64,000 bases of DNA, from NCBI RefSeq assembly GCF_026210795.1, contig NC_089438.1, positions 310,001-374,000 of the forward strand, read 5' to 3'. The position numbers were made by a program, and so were the translations under genes. The stretch is from Rhizophagus irregularis (taxonomy: Eukaryota > Glomeromycota > Glomeromycetes > Glomerales > Glomeraceae). Under the pieces are notes generated by a model. That model had not been told where the DNA came from, made no database searches, and saw only the letters and a list, made by a program, of their open reading frames with translations. Below are positions 27,113-38,800 of this stretch, in pieces; the stretch's first letter is position 1; each line of letters begins with the position of its first letter.

Positions 27113-30100
27113 CTAAGATTCTTCTTTGCCTTTAGATTTGCTATTCTGGTCTAAAAAATGAACAAATAAATAAGTACTGTATAATATACTTATAATAGCA
27201 CTGTTTTTTATTTGTATTTAAGAAATAATTACCATCTTTATTAGTATTCAGTTGAGAAATATCAATTTGTAGTGATTCTATTTAATGGAAAGAAATTAAT
27301 GTTTTTATTTTTAAATAATAGTCTGGATATTTTTTTATTAATCAATACCTAAAGAATTCATACTAATCATATTATCATTTTTTTCGTAAGAATCATCAGA
27401 ATTATCTTGTTCAGGAAAATTATTATTATCAATTTTTTCAATTTGTAAGAATTCTATTTAATGAATTAAAATTTATTAATATTTTTATAATTATAATAAT
27501 TAATTTTATTAATTTTTTTTTAAAAAATATACCTGAAGATTCCATTATAACATTATCATTCTTTTCATAACTATTATCAGAATTTTTTAGTTCAATAGAA
27601 TTGTTATTTTTCGATTGAGAAATATCAATTTGTAAGGATTCTATTTAATAATTAAAACCTTATTAGTATATCTTATAATTGATATGAAATTTTTTTACTA
27701 ATAAATACCTGAAAATTTAATGCTAATTATATTATCATTTTCTTCATAATAATCATCAGAATTTTTTGGCTCAGGAAGATTACTAAAATTAAGTATTCTA
27801 CTGGTATAAATTGCTTCTGAATGTGTTTTATATGATATTCCTAGACTAGTAGTACTATTAAACAGTGATTTTTTATTAATTATTTCTGCTTCTTTTATTT
27901 GATTATTTATCTTTGTGGATTTAAAACCATAGTATGATTCACTAAACCAAATGCTTAAAATTTTTTCAATTCCCCCTGCTTTTGGTCGATTTAATGGATT
28001 TGCATCCAAGCATTTTTTGATTAGATGCACAATCAATTGGGGTACTTTAATATTAAACCTTGGTCTAAGTCCTTTACAAATTTTCACTACTAAATTTATA
28101 TCATGGCCTATATCATAATATGGAGGCAATCCAGAAATTACTTCATACATAATTATACCAAAACTATAAATATCTGCAGCTTTGGTATAATTTTGTCCAC
28201 GTAAAATTTCAGGTGCAATATAAGGTAAAACACCATATAATTTGTTTTTTGCATTCTCTGGTACATTATAGTCTGCAGGTTTACATAATCCCATATCAGT
28301 TATACAAGTGTGATTTTTAAGCCTTAATATATTACCAATATGCAAATCTCGATGAATTAATTCTATTTCATGTATATCTCTAAGTCCATGTGCAATTTTA
28401 TGTAAATAACTGATCTTATTATTCCAATTTAAATAATTATATTTTATATCTAAATAATTTCGTAAATTCCCATGCTCTGCATATTCCAAAACCATAATGT
28501 AATTTTTTTCTTTTGGATCTTGAGTTATTCCATAAAGTTTAATAATACATTTGTGCGAATTTACTTTGTAATGTAATGTAATCTGTATATTTATAAGTAT
28601 TAATAACAATAAACAAATAATTTATTTTGGGTAATAATTGACTAATTTACCTCATTCATAAATTCCAATGTAACATTTTTTGAATTATTTAAACTTTTCA
28701 AAGCTACGACCATGTTTTGATTCTTTCTTTTCCGATTTTGATCATAGTAATCCCATTCGTCTATATAACCATCAATCCATTTTGCTCTATATACTTTTCC
28801 AAACCCACCTTTTGCAATATATTTAATATCATAAAATCTATCATAGGGTATCCATTCTAATATATTATTTGTACATGATTTTTGAACATCTTGTATAAAT
28901 TTATCGATGTCATTATTACCACTAGTCCAATTTTTGTAATTTTGTTGAAAATATATTGAATTACACACTGTATTACATTTTTTACATATATCATTCAAAA
29001 CCATCATAAAGTTCTTAGTTTCTGGGTCTTGAGTTATTCCATAAACTTTATTAGACACTGCAATCTACAATATATTAAAAGTTAGAAATATTAGCAAAAA
29101 TTCACAAATGACCATATACAATGTGATTAATTTATATTATAATTCACAAAAAAATGAAACTTTTGATAAATTTATTATACCTTATTCATAAATTCTAGTA
29201 TATTACTTGCTGGGTTATTTAAAATTTTCAGAGTTACAATCATATTTTGACCTCTTCTTTCCCAATTTTGTTTATTCCACATATGTATATATCCATCAAT
29301 CCAATTTGCTTCGTACACTTTACCAAACTCATCATCTTCTGCAATATATTGAATATCATAAATCCTATCATAAGGTATCCATTCTAATGCATTTTTTACA
29401 CTATAATAAGTATGTTCAGATAGCTGATTATCTTGAATAAATTTATCAATATCATTATTACCACTAGTCCAATTTTTAAAATTTCGTCGAAAATATATTG
29501 AATTACACACTATATTACATTTTTTACATATATCATCCAAAACCACCATAAAGTTCTTAGTTTCTGGATCTTGAGTTATTCCATAAACTTTATTAGACAC
29601 TGCAATCTACAATATATTAAAAGTTAGAAATATTAGCAAAAATTCACAAATGACCATATACAATGTGATTAATTTATATTATAATTCACAAAAAAATGAA
29701 ACTTTTGATAAATTTATTATACCTTATTCATAAATTCTAGTATATTACTTGCTGGGTTATTTAAAATTTTCAGAGTTACAATCATATTTTGACCTCTTCT
29801 TTCCCACTTTTGTTTATTACACATATGTATATATCCATCAATCCAATTTGCTTCGTACACTTTACCAAACTCATCATCTTCCGCAATATATTGAATATCA
29901 TAAAGCCTATCATAAGGTATCCATTCTAATGCATTTTTTACACTATAATAAGTATGTTCAGATAGCTGATTATCTTGGATTAATTTATCAATATCATTAT
30001 TACCACTAGTCCAATTTTCAAAATTTCGTTGAAAATATATTGAATTACACACTATGTTACATTTTTTACATATATCTTTCAAAACCACCATAAAGTTCTT

Positions 30101-30148
30101 AGTTTCTGGATCTTGAGTTATTCCATAAACTTTATGAGATACTGCAAT
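27113..30148 (-). CDS. Kinase array B: three N-lobe units, complete TKL kinase domain, four-exon tail
   Basis: Minus-strand exons are 30148-29723, 29606-29181, 29064-28651, 28582-27709, 27640-27533, 27453-27349, 27277-27233 and 27150-27113, all GT-AG and frame-consistent. The first two repeat units have degenerate glycine loops (IAEDDEFGKVY); the third has IAKGGFGKVYRAKW with VALKSL and is followed by the catalytic exon: HRDLHIGN, TDMG, IAPEILRG, ADIYSFGIIMYE. The tail exons after KFSG are all phase-1 symmetric, repeat the words SLQIDIS or FLQIEK and YEKNDN, and end DQNSKSKGKEES. Array A keeps only two of these four tail exons. The true start is uncertain because the upstream first exon (30263-30651) is disrupted. 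Paralogue of array A; role probably cytoplasmic Ser/Thr or dual-specificity signalling. Confidence 0.65.
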
Positions 30149-30262
30149 CTACAATATATTAAAAGTTAGAAATTTAGCAAAAATTCACAAATGACCACAT
30201 ACAATGTGATTAATTTATATAATAATTCACAAAAAATGAAACTTCTGATAAATTTATTATAC

Positions 30263-30651
30263 CTCATTTATAAGTTCTGATGTAACACTTGCTGGATTAT
30301 TTAAAATTTTCAGAATTACAAACATATTTTGACTTTTTCTTTTCCTATTTTGATTATTTTTATTCCATTTATATATATAACCATCAATCCAATTTGCTGT
30401 GTACACTTTACCAAACTCATCATCTTCTGCAATATATTCAATATTATAAAGTCTATCATAAGGTATCCATTCTAATGCATTTTTTACAAAAGCTGTATGC
30501 TCTGATTGCTGAGTATTTTGAATAAACTTACAAAATTTTAAAAATTGGACTAGTGGAAATTATCATATTGATAAGTGTTTTGTTTTACATTCAAAATAAC
30601 AATCATATAACATAATCAGCTTTTTAATGCTCTCGATAAAAAAATCCATTA
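30263..30651 (-). pseudogene. First exon of kinase array B, broken by a microinversion
   Basis: The exon starts at an ATG equivalent to that of array A (MDFFIESIKK against MDSFIESAKK) and has the matching donor GAG|gtata at its end. Between about 30530 and 30576 the sequence is the reverse complement of what array A has, and this puts TGA in the frame after 28 residues. Downstream of the inversion the frame again codes ALEWIPYDRLYNI, EDDEFGKVY and LKILNN. Without this exon array B lacks its ancestral start. Confidence 0.65.
30530..30576. other. Microinversion of about 45 bp
   Basis: Plus-strand 30531-30575 reads CAAAATTTTAAAAATTGG...TTGATAAG. Its reverse complement, CTTATCAA...CCAATTTTTAAAATTTTG, is what occupies this place in array A (12552-12596) and in every other unit. 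The borders carry short inverted words (AAACTTA and TAAGTGTTT), which may have guided the inversion. Confidence 0.7.
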
Positions 30652-30820
30652 GCGTTTTTTAAACTAAATTTGCAGAAATTAAAAAATTTTGGTCTGATGA
30701 TTTATAAATGGAACAATACTTATGCATAATTATGTATTGCTGATCAACATGATGTGGGCTGAAAATTTTACAACCGATTATTTGCCAATCATTTTCAATT
30801 TAAACGCACGTGAATTTTTC
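30652..30820 (-). promoter_or_regulatory. Conserved upstream region of kinase array B
   Basis: Matches 12676-12865 upstream of array A almost base for base apart from small indels, including the near-palindrome ATGCATAATTATGTAT. Shared ancestry is certain; promoter role is inferred. Confidence 0.4.
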
Positions 30821-31543
30821 TTGATAGAACTAAAATAGTAATACGATTGTTAATAAATTGGTGAAATTATTGAACTAAAACATAATATATTCATTTTAAA
30901 GCCATAAATTAGATATGTAGATGAATGCATAAAACATTTTTAGGTTATTTATGATATACTATATGCTTTATAAAGTTATAAGCTAGTTATCCGTTATCTA
31001 TCTAAAGAAAATCAATTTGATCGACCGGATAATTTAATGAATGATCTGCAACACAAAATTATCCGATCAACATATTTAAACATTTAGACTTTCTAGGTTG
31101 TTAGAATAAAAGTTATTTTTACATTATGATTTTCTTCCATAATTAAATATATCAATGACTGATATTTATTACTGTATTAAGTTTCAGACGTTGAATAATA
31201 ACTATTTTTTTCTTTCATACATATGGTATCTATATCTTTCAATGCAACATTATCATTAATAAGAGCAATAATGATCACAAAATTATTTAAGAAATAATTT
31301 TCACTAAATTCTTTTCTTTTTTTTTACTAATAGTAACCAATATTAAATATACGATGCAAATGAAAATTGTTGGAAAGTTGATAATATAAATAATTATAAT
31401 GATGTAATGACGATAATTGTTCTTACTAAGGGTGAAAACTTAATGACGTGACGTAACTCTTAGTTAAGTCACATCATCGACGTAATTAGGACGTAACCCT
31501 AGGGAGGATAATTTTCTACTACTAATTTATTATAATTAAACAC

Positions 31544-32603
31544 GATGGGAACTCTTCCCACCGATCATTCAGACCAAAAATAGGAAGGAAAAAAAGGCGG
31601 AAGAGTTCAAAAGTGCTCATAGAAGTTATTAATTTTACGCATTTCAACATCACTAACTGCTTATTCAGTCTTTTACGAACATTTTTATATGAGGTTTAGA
31701 GGAAGTTGGCTAGAAGGTTTCATTGGAAAAATTACAAAAAACTGACCTTTGGATAGTGAAGTTTATTTTGGAAGGCTTGGACATAGTTGTTTCTTGGGAA
31801 TTTTTTGTCGCAAATTTTTTCTTCAGCGCAGCAAAAATTTTAGCACGCGGATGGGAATCTAAATGTAATAACGGGAGATTCAGTGAGGAACCAATAGGAA
31901 TGTTAAGAAATGATTTACTGTGGGACAAGTTGCGGCAACAAATTTTCTGAAGAAGGGGATCAGCCATATCCGCATTTATCACGTGAGACGAGAAACGATC
32001 TTACAGATTTTCGAGGAATATGGACTGGCGAGTATTATCTTAGTGTTCATTAAGAGCCAAAACCGACTAGTCTAATTTTTTGTGGAGACGTGTTAACTTT
32101 GCTTTTTGTAAGTTACAAGAGATTTTGGAAGAGTGAGTAATGAAAGAACCGTATTCTCAGCATCATGTGATTACATGAACAAAATTTTGAGAAACAAAGG
32201 TTCTTATCGAGAGGCAAAAGAGGGAAAGTGAAAGGGACCTTATTCTCAAGTCTCATGCTTTGCATGAATAAAATGTTCGAGAAAACAAATTTTAAAAAGG
32301 TTTCTTTGATGGGTTTCGTATATTGGAGCATCTTTCTCTAGATTAGTCAGATTTTCTTGTAAAAACATTAATCTTTGTGTGGTTTAGTTTTAGAAATAGA
32401 GGATTCGATTAGAGTGTAGCAAGGGTATAGGTATTGACAGGTTTGTTTTTCTTTTTATTCGTTTGTTTTGTTTGTATTTAGGATAGATTATACTCTGTTA
32501 TAGGGACGTTTTGTGTTACACAGACGGCTCTAGGTATTTCCTTAAGGATCCTTTTATATCCTAAATAAAGAAATGCGTTACAGTTTAAAAAAAAAAAAAA
32601 AAA
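31544..32603 (+). mobile_element. Poly-A retroposon, 1060 bp, with 14-bp target duplication
   Basis: The insert begins GATGGGAACTCTTCCC and ends with AATAAAGAAATGCG, nine more bases and a run of 17 A. Identical TTATAATTAAACAC lies on both sides (31530-31543 and 32604-32617). This is the signature of target-primed reverse transcription. The insert has no reverse transcriptase and only short ORFs, so it is a SINE-like or processed-RNA retroposon or a 5'-truncated LINE tail. AATAAA near the end serves as a polyadenylation signal. Confidence 0.75.
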
Positions 32604-32617
32604 TTATAATTAAACAC

Positions 32618-33375
32618 AAAATTATAAAAAAGTTGGAACTGATTAAGAATACTTTAGCCGATCAATAATTGCTTTAATACATAATTTTAATATTTTGAGG
32701 TTTATTTATTTCCACCATTTTGACTCTTTGTATTTTATGCACTATAGATCACATGAAATTTTAGTTAATGTGTCATAATTCATAAATAACCTTATTCTAA
32801 AAATATCGCTTCTATTGAGTCATTCATTTGAATTGTCAAACTATTCTGAAGAACAAATTTTTAAATTTTTAGTCTTTATTTAATATATATTTTTTGTATG
32901 AACTTACCGATTTATTAAAAAATTAGAGTTGTGGAACAAAAATTGACAAATTTGAGAGTTTGAAATTATCCTCCCTAGTTAAATTTTATTACAGCAAATG
33001 TCCACCAGCACCAGGGGTTTGTGTCATGTGCCAGATAAATAACCGGTTAAATAATTTACCGGTATATAAATTCAGCCATTGTTTAACATTTAAAATAGCC
33101 AGCGCGACCGCGACGAATACCATATCTGATATGTTTAAAGAGTAGAATTATTTATTTATTCTTACGTTTTAAACTTGTTCAAAGTATACAAAATAAAGAA
33201 TTAATATTTAAAATAATGAAAAATAAAAAAAAAATAGTTACATAATGGATATATTTCTAAAAATAAACTTTATATAATTAATCAAAGATAGAAACCTAAT
33301 TTATAATAATTATATACCATTAGTTTTACATTTCCTTATAAGAAATTTGTAAAGAAATTTACCTCAAACAATATT
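32618..33375. other. Intergenic spacer, paralogous to about 13450-14085
   Basis: No gene seen. Words such as ACTATAGATCACATGAA and TTTTAGTTAATG are shared with 13640-13680, so this is the spacer of the second kinase/E2 unit up to the point where the 6.7-kb element has inserted. Confidence 0.5.
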
Positions 33376-33702
33376 GAATCCCTATAAAAAATATGTATAC
33401 AGTTTTTACACTGTATATACGTATTTTTGATACAGTTCGCATTTTTACATACGGCATATCAGTATAATGTATACTGTTTGCAAAATGTGTTTAGTAAAAA
33501 ATACAATAAAGTATACGGTAAACATACTGTGTGATACGGTATATTAAATTCATACGTCTATAACGTATACCATTTCTACTGTATATCAGTATTTTGTATA
33601 CGGTTCACAAAAATATTGTAAATGAAGGATACGGTATACGTATTATTCTACAGTATATTAAAATTCATACGTTTATAACGTATTTTCTACAGATATACAC
33701 AG

Positions 33703-36544
33703 GTCAAATAAAAAATAAAAATCAGATTTTTGCCCTTTTTAATATGGCTATCTGATTTTTGGCAATTTTAATATAATATTTCCGATTTTAATAAATATTT
33801 TTGATTTTAATATAATATTTCTGATTTTTAACATGAAATTGCCGATTTTTGGCTATTTGTAGTAGGATTTTTCGATTTTAATATAAAATTTCTAATTTTA
33901 ATATATAACATGTGATTATGTATTACGGTTTAATATTTATTTATTAACTTAGATTTTTTTTTTTATTTCAGTTATAATTATTTTTTTGCCTCAAAAACTT
34001 TACTAAAATACTTTTTAAATACTTTATAAAATAGAATTAAAATATTTTTTTTCTTAAATATAAACACATTTAAATTAAATAACTCATAATTTAAAATATA
34101 AACAAATATTATATTTTTTTTACACATATTTCAAAGTATGATTTGAGCATTTTGGTTAAAGTAAATCTTATTCTTTTAATTAAAAGTAGTTCAGTAAGTT
34201 TAAAACTGTTAAGATATTAATCTTCATAAAAGTACAGTTAATATTTTTGGAATTATTTACATTTTTTATATAATACAGTAGTATTAAGTTACAAATTTTT
34301 TTACCTTCAGAACGTATTTTGAGATCTTTAGCCAAAGTAAATCAACTTCTTATATTAATTGTAAGTTGTTTAGCATGTCAAAATCTACTTGGATATTAAT
34401 TTTCACGAAGGTACAGTTAATACTTGATGAGTTATTCACGATTTTCACAACGGTACTCATTCACGAATTTTATTTTTTTCCGTTTTGTCACTTCAGAGCG
34501 TATTTTGAGCACTTTATCCAAAGTAAACTAACTTTTTATATTAATAGAATGTTGTTCAGCATGTCAAAATCTACTTGGATATTAATTTTCACGAAGGTAC
34601 AGTTAATACTTGATGAGTTATTCACGATTTTCACAACGGTACTCATTCACGAATTTTATTTTTTTCCGTTTTGTCACTTCAGAGCGTATTTTGAGCACTT
34701 TAGCCAAAGTAAATCGACTTCTTATATTAATTGAAAGTTGTTCATCATGTCAAAATCTACTTGGATATTAATTTCTACGAAGGTACAGTTAATACTTGAT
34801 GAGTTAATCACGATTTTCACAACGGTACTCATTCACGAATTTTATTTTTTCTATTTTGTCACTTCAGAGCGTATTTTGAGCACTTTAGCCAAAGTTAATC
34901 GACTTCTTATATTAATTGAAAGTTGTTCAGCATGTCAAAATCTACTTGGATATTAATTTTTACGAAGGTACAGTTAATAATTGATGAGTTATTCACGATT
35001 TTCACAACGGTACTCATTCACGAATTTTATTTTTTTCCGTTTTGTCACTTTAGAGCGTATTTTGAGCACTTTATGCAAAGTAAACTAACTTTTTATATTA
35101 ATAGAATGTTGTTCAGCATGTCAAAATCTACTTGGATATTAATTTTCACGAAGGTACAGTTAATACTTGATGAGTTATTCACGATTTTCACAACGGTACT
35201 CATTCACGAATTTTATTTTTTTCCGTTTTGTCACTTCAGAGCGTATTTTGAGTACTTTAGCCAAAGTAAATCGACTTCTTATATTAATTGAAAGTTGTTC
35301 ATCATGTCAAAATCTACTTGGATATTAATTTCTACGAAGGTACAGTTAATACTTGATGAGTTATTCACGATTTTCACAACGGTACTCATTCACGAATTTT
35401 ATTTTTTCTATTTTGTCACTTCAGAGCGTATTTTGAGCACTTTAGCCAAAGTTAATCGACTTCTTATATTAATTGAAAGTTGTTCAGCATGTCAAAATCT
35501 ACTTGGATATTAATATTTACGAAGGTACAGTTAATACTTGATGAGTTATTCACGATTTTCACAACGGTACTCATTCACGAATTTTATTTTTTTCCGTTTT
35601 GTCACTTTAGAGCGTATTTTGAGCACTTTATCCAAAGTAAACTAACTTTTTATATTAATAGAATGTTGTTCAGCATGTCAAAATCTACTTGGATATTAAT
35701 TTTCACGAAGGTACAGTTAATACTTGATGAGTTATTCACGATTTTCACAACGGTACTCATTCACGAATTTTATTTTTTTCCGTTTTGTCACTTCAGAGCG
35801 TATTTTGAGCACTTTAGCCAAAGTAAATCGACTTCTTATATTAATTGAAAGTTGTTCATCATGTCAAAATCTACTTGGATATTAATTTCTACGAAGGTAC
35901 AGTTAATACTTGCTGAGTTATTCACGATTTTCACAACGGTACTCATTCACGAATTTTATTTTTTCTATTTTGTCACTTCAGAGCGTATTTTGAGCACTTT
36001 AGCCAAAGCAAATCGACTTCATTTATTAATTGAATATTGTTCAGCAGCTTAGAATCTACTTGAATATTTATTTTAATGAAGGTACAGTTAATATTTGTGG
36101 AATTATTAATTTTTATAATTGTGCATATTACATTGAATTACAAGTAAATTTATATTCTTAAATGTATTTTGTTTAAAATTTAATTATTTAAGATTAGTTT
36201 TTTATTTAATATTGCTTAATAAAATATTTTTTAAAATTTAATTCAATATTACAATATAATTTTTTATAAAAATATATATTTCATAATGTACAGTATATAC
36301 AATTTTTTTGTATAGTGAAAAAACTGAAAAATGTAGTTAAGAATTGGTAATACGGCTGTAAAAAGTCACAAATCAGACAAATATAGCTAAAATCAGCAAT
36401 CCGATTTGAATATGCAATTTAAAAATTGGCATATCCAATTTTTGTCAATTCGTACTAAAAAATCAGCTACAAAAAGGTACAAATCGGACAAATATAGCCA
36501 AAAATTGGCTATCTGATTTTTTTGCCAGTTTTTATTTATTTGAC
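33703..36544. mobile_element. Nested element with GTCAAATAAA ends around the satellite array
   Basis: The left end GTCAAATAAAAAATAAAAA and the complement of the right end GTCAAATAAATAAAAACTGG match, followed on both sides by subterminal copies of the words ATCAGAT, GGCTAT and GCCGATTTTTGGC. No target duplication is evident. The interior is mainly the 186-bp satellite. It appears to sit inside the 33381-40079 element. Confidence 0.5.
34174..36110 (+). repeat. Satellite of 185/186-bp monomers organised in a 557-bp higher-order repeat
   Basis: Monomer starts (at the TTCAGCATGTC or TTCATCATGTC word) follow 186, 186 and 185 bp, and the triplet repeats at 34366, 34923 and 35480, i.e. every 557 bp, three times. 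The three monomer types differ consistently: type a has AAACTAACTTTTTATATTAATAG, type b CGACTTC with TTCATC, type c a shortened TTTTTTCTATTTTG. Edge monomers (34174-34365, 36030-36110) are clearly diverged while the centre is nearly identical, as expected for unequal crossover. The 122- and 72-residue ORFs in it are repeats of the same peptide and I do not regard them as genes. Confidence 0.85.
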
Positions 36545-36639
36545 GTAAGTTTTTCTACACTTTAAAGCATCAAACAATACTAGTATCCACTAATATATAC
36601 TACCCAAAAACTCACTGATGTAAAATCACAATTATTAAA

Positions 36640-37280
36640 AATTCGCAAGAATTTTTGTTAATACTGTTTAATTTTTAAGTTCAAAGTCTGATTGATAATA
36701 CTAAATTCAAAACTCAATTATAAATCATTTTTATAAATTAGTATTAAGATTTTAATTTAAAAATTAAGCAGTATCAAGGAAAATTCTTGCGAATTTTTCT
36801 TAATACTGCTTAATTCTAATTTAACTAATTTAGTATTAAAGCTTTAATTTAAAAATTAAGCAGTATCAAGGAAAATTCTTGCGAATTTTTCTTAATACTG
36901 CTTAATTCTAATTTAACTAATTTAGTATTAAGGCTTTAATTTAAAAATTAAGCAGTATCAAGGAAAATTCTTGCGAATTTTTCTTAATACTGCTTAATTC
37001 TAATTTAACTAATTTAGTATTAAAGCTTTAATTTAAAAATTAAGCAGTATCAAGGAAAATTCTTGCGAATTTTTCTTAATACTGCTTAATTCTAATTTAA
37101 CTAATCTAGTATTAAAGCTTTAATTTAAAAATTAAGCAGTATCAAGGAAAATTCTTGCGAATTTTTCTTAATACTGCTTAATTCTAATTTAACTAATTTA
37201 GTAGTATTAAGGCTTTAGTTTAAAAATTAAGCAGTATCAAGGAAAATTCTTGCGAATTTTTCTTAATACTGCTTATATTC
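36640..37280. repeat. Tandem array of a 92-bp unit containing a hairpin
   Basis: TTAAGCAGTATCAAGG starts at 36764, 36856, 36948, 37040, 37132 and 37227, a 92-bp period (last step 95). Each unit holds TTAAGCAGTAT...ATACTGCTTAA as inverted arms of 11 bp around GGAAAATTCTTGCGAATTTTT, so every unit can fold. A diverged copy precedes at about 36640-36760. Three more, increasingly diverged copies lie at 38590-38800 after a 1.3-kb interruption. Confidence 0.85.
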
Positions 37281-37459
37281 GCCAATTTGTGGAATTAGCC
37301 AAAATTAAGATTTTCATAAAGATTTGCACATTTTAACAAGAATTATGTTTCACAAGCTTAAATTATATGTGTTACATAATCAGATGATCTAAATCTATCA
37401 AAAAATAAAAAAAATTTTTTAACGTTTATTCAAAAATAACAATGGCAACTACTTTCTTT

Positions 37460-37502
37460 TTTAATCACTTTTCAATCACTTTTCAATCACTTTTCAATCA
37501 GA
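37460..37502. repeat. Short tandem repeat of 11 bp
   Basis: AATCACTTTTC repeats about four times in a row. No other feature is attached to it. Confidence 0.7.
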
Positions 37503-38402
37503 TTTTTGTTAGGTGACTTAGAAAAGTTTATAGGCATATATAGCAGGTTTTTTTTAATCAATAATTAAGAAAACAAATATTAATAATTTATATTAATAAG
37601 AAAAATCTTTTTTCATTTATTTTTAACCTTAGTTCCTTCTTTTTTTTAGTAAAAATATACAAAATAAAAATGTGAGTTATGCTTTAGAGTTTTTGAGATG
37701 TTTTTTTTTTGTTTTTTACTATACTGATTTTATTCTACTTGTTAATTACTTTTTAAAATTGATTTTATTAATTTATTCAATTTAAAACAGAAATAGCAAA
37801 TAAAACCTTATTAAGTAAAGTAAAAAGAGCTCAATAATACCTGTAAAGATCATCTTTTGGTAAGAATTATAATTTTAAAAATTTTTGTATCAGAGTTTTA
37901 TTCAATTAACAAAATCGTTAATATATCAGCGTAAATACATGCTAAACACATATATTTATATTCATATGAAAGGCCAGAACCTAAACTACCTGAACGAAAA
38001 AAGATCATTCAAATTGAATTACTAGATGTGAAGATATTAACGATCAAAGTCAAAAGTTAAAAACAAATACATTGAACGTAATTATTCAGCAACTTGTGAT
38101 TCAATTCATGCGATATTTGGTTTATAGATAGCTCTTGATTACCTCTTTCTAATGAATATAAATTCATTCATCTAGCACAGATACACGTTAAGTTATTCAA
38201 TATTTTGTCATGACAATTATATTTAAATTTTTTAATTTTAATGATATTATTAAAAAAAATCAAAAAATAATATAATCAAACCAATTTTATTTATGTCAGC
38301 TGGTGTGAATCTATCATTTTCATGTAACTTGTATTTGCATTTGCTTAATAAAGTTAGTTTTTTGAATATAAAAACTTAATTCCATAAATCAGCCCATATG
38401 TT

Positions 38403-38576
38403 AAGGGGAGTTACACATATCACGTAATATTCATTTTATTATAAACCTTACCCCCCCCCTGTTAGATTTCATAACCAATCAAATTATAATATTTATAAAT
38501 CATATGATTTAAATAAATGTAACGTAAAATTTTAACTACCCCCTATAATAATTACATAATATGTGTAAGCTCCCTA
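38403..38576. mobile_element. Small inverted-repeat element (MITE-like)
   Basis: The left end AGGGGAGTTACACATAT and the complement of the right end TAGGGAGCTTACACATAT form an inverted repeat with further matches inside (CGTAATATT / ATAATTACATAAT; ACCTTACCCCC / CTACCCCCT). About 174 bp, no ORF. The target duplication is not clear. Confidence 0.5.
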
Positions 38577-38589
38577 ATTCTAATTTAAC

Positions 38590-38800
38590 TATTAAGCAGT
38601 ATTAAGGAAAATTCTTGCGAATTTTTCTTAATACTGCTTAATTCTAATTTAACTAATTTAATATTAAGGCTTTAATTTAAAAATTAAGCAATATCAAAGA
38701 AAATTCTTACAAATTTTTCTTAATTCTAATTTAACTAATTTAGTATTAAGGCTTTAATTTAAAAATTAAGCAGTATTAAAAAAAATTTTTACAAATTTTC
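38590..38800. repeat. Diverged tail of the 92-bp hairpin array
   Basis: Three copies: one nearly intact (AAGCAGTATTAAGG...ATACTGCTTAA) and two decayed ones that have lost pairing. Their position suggests that 37280-38590 was inserted into, or grew within, an originally continuous array. Confidence 0.65.

Noticed and set aside
31710-32331. ORFs of 72-90 residues on both strands in the poly-A retroposon
   Set aside because: Overlapping on both strands, short, without recognisable motifs; not enough for a gene call.
34366-36052. Seven overlapping ORFs of 60-122 residues with repeated MSKSTWILIFTKVQ-type peptide
   Set aside because: They follow the 186-bp satellite exactly; 186 is a multiple of three, so one open monomer keeps the frame open in all. 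No start context, no conserved protein feature beyond the DNA repeat.
36640-37280. Array with regular spacing that could suggest CRISPR
   Set aside because: Repeat and spacer are both conserved across units, so there are no variable spacers, and the setting is a eukaryotic genome.
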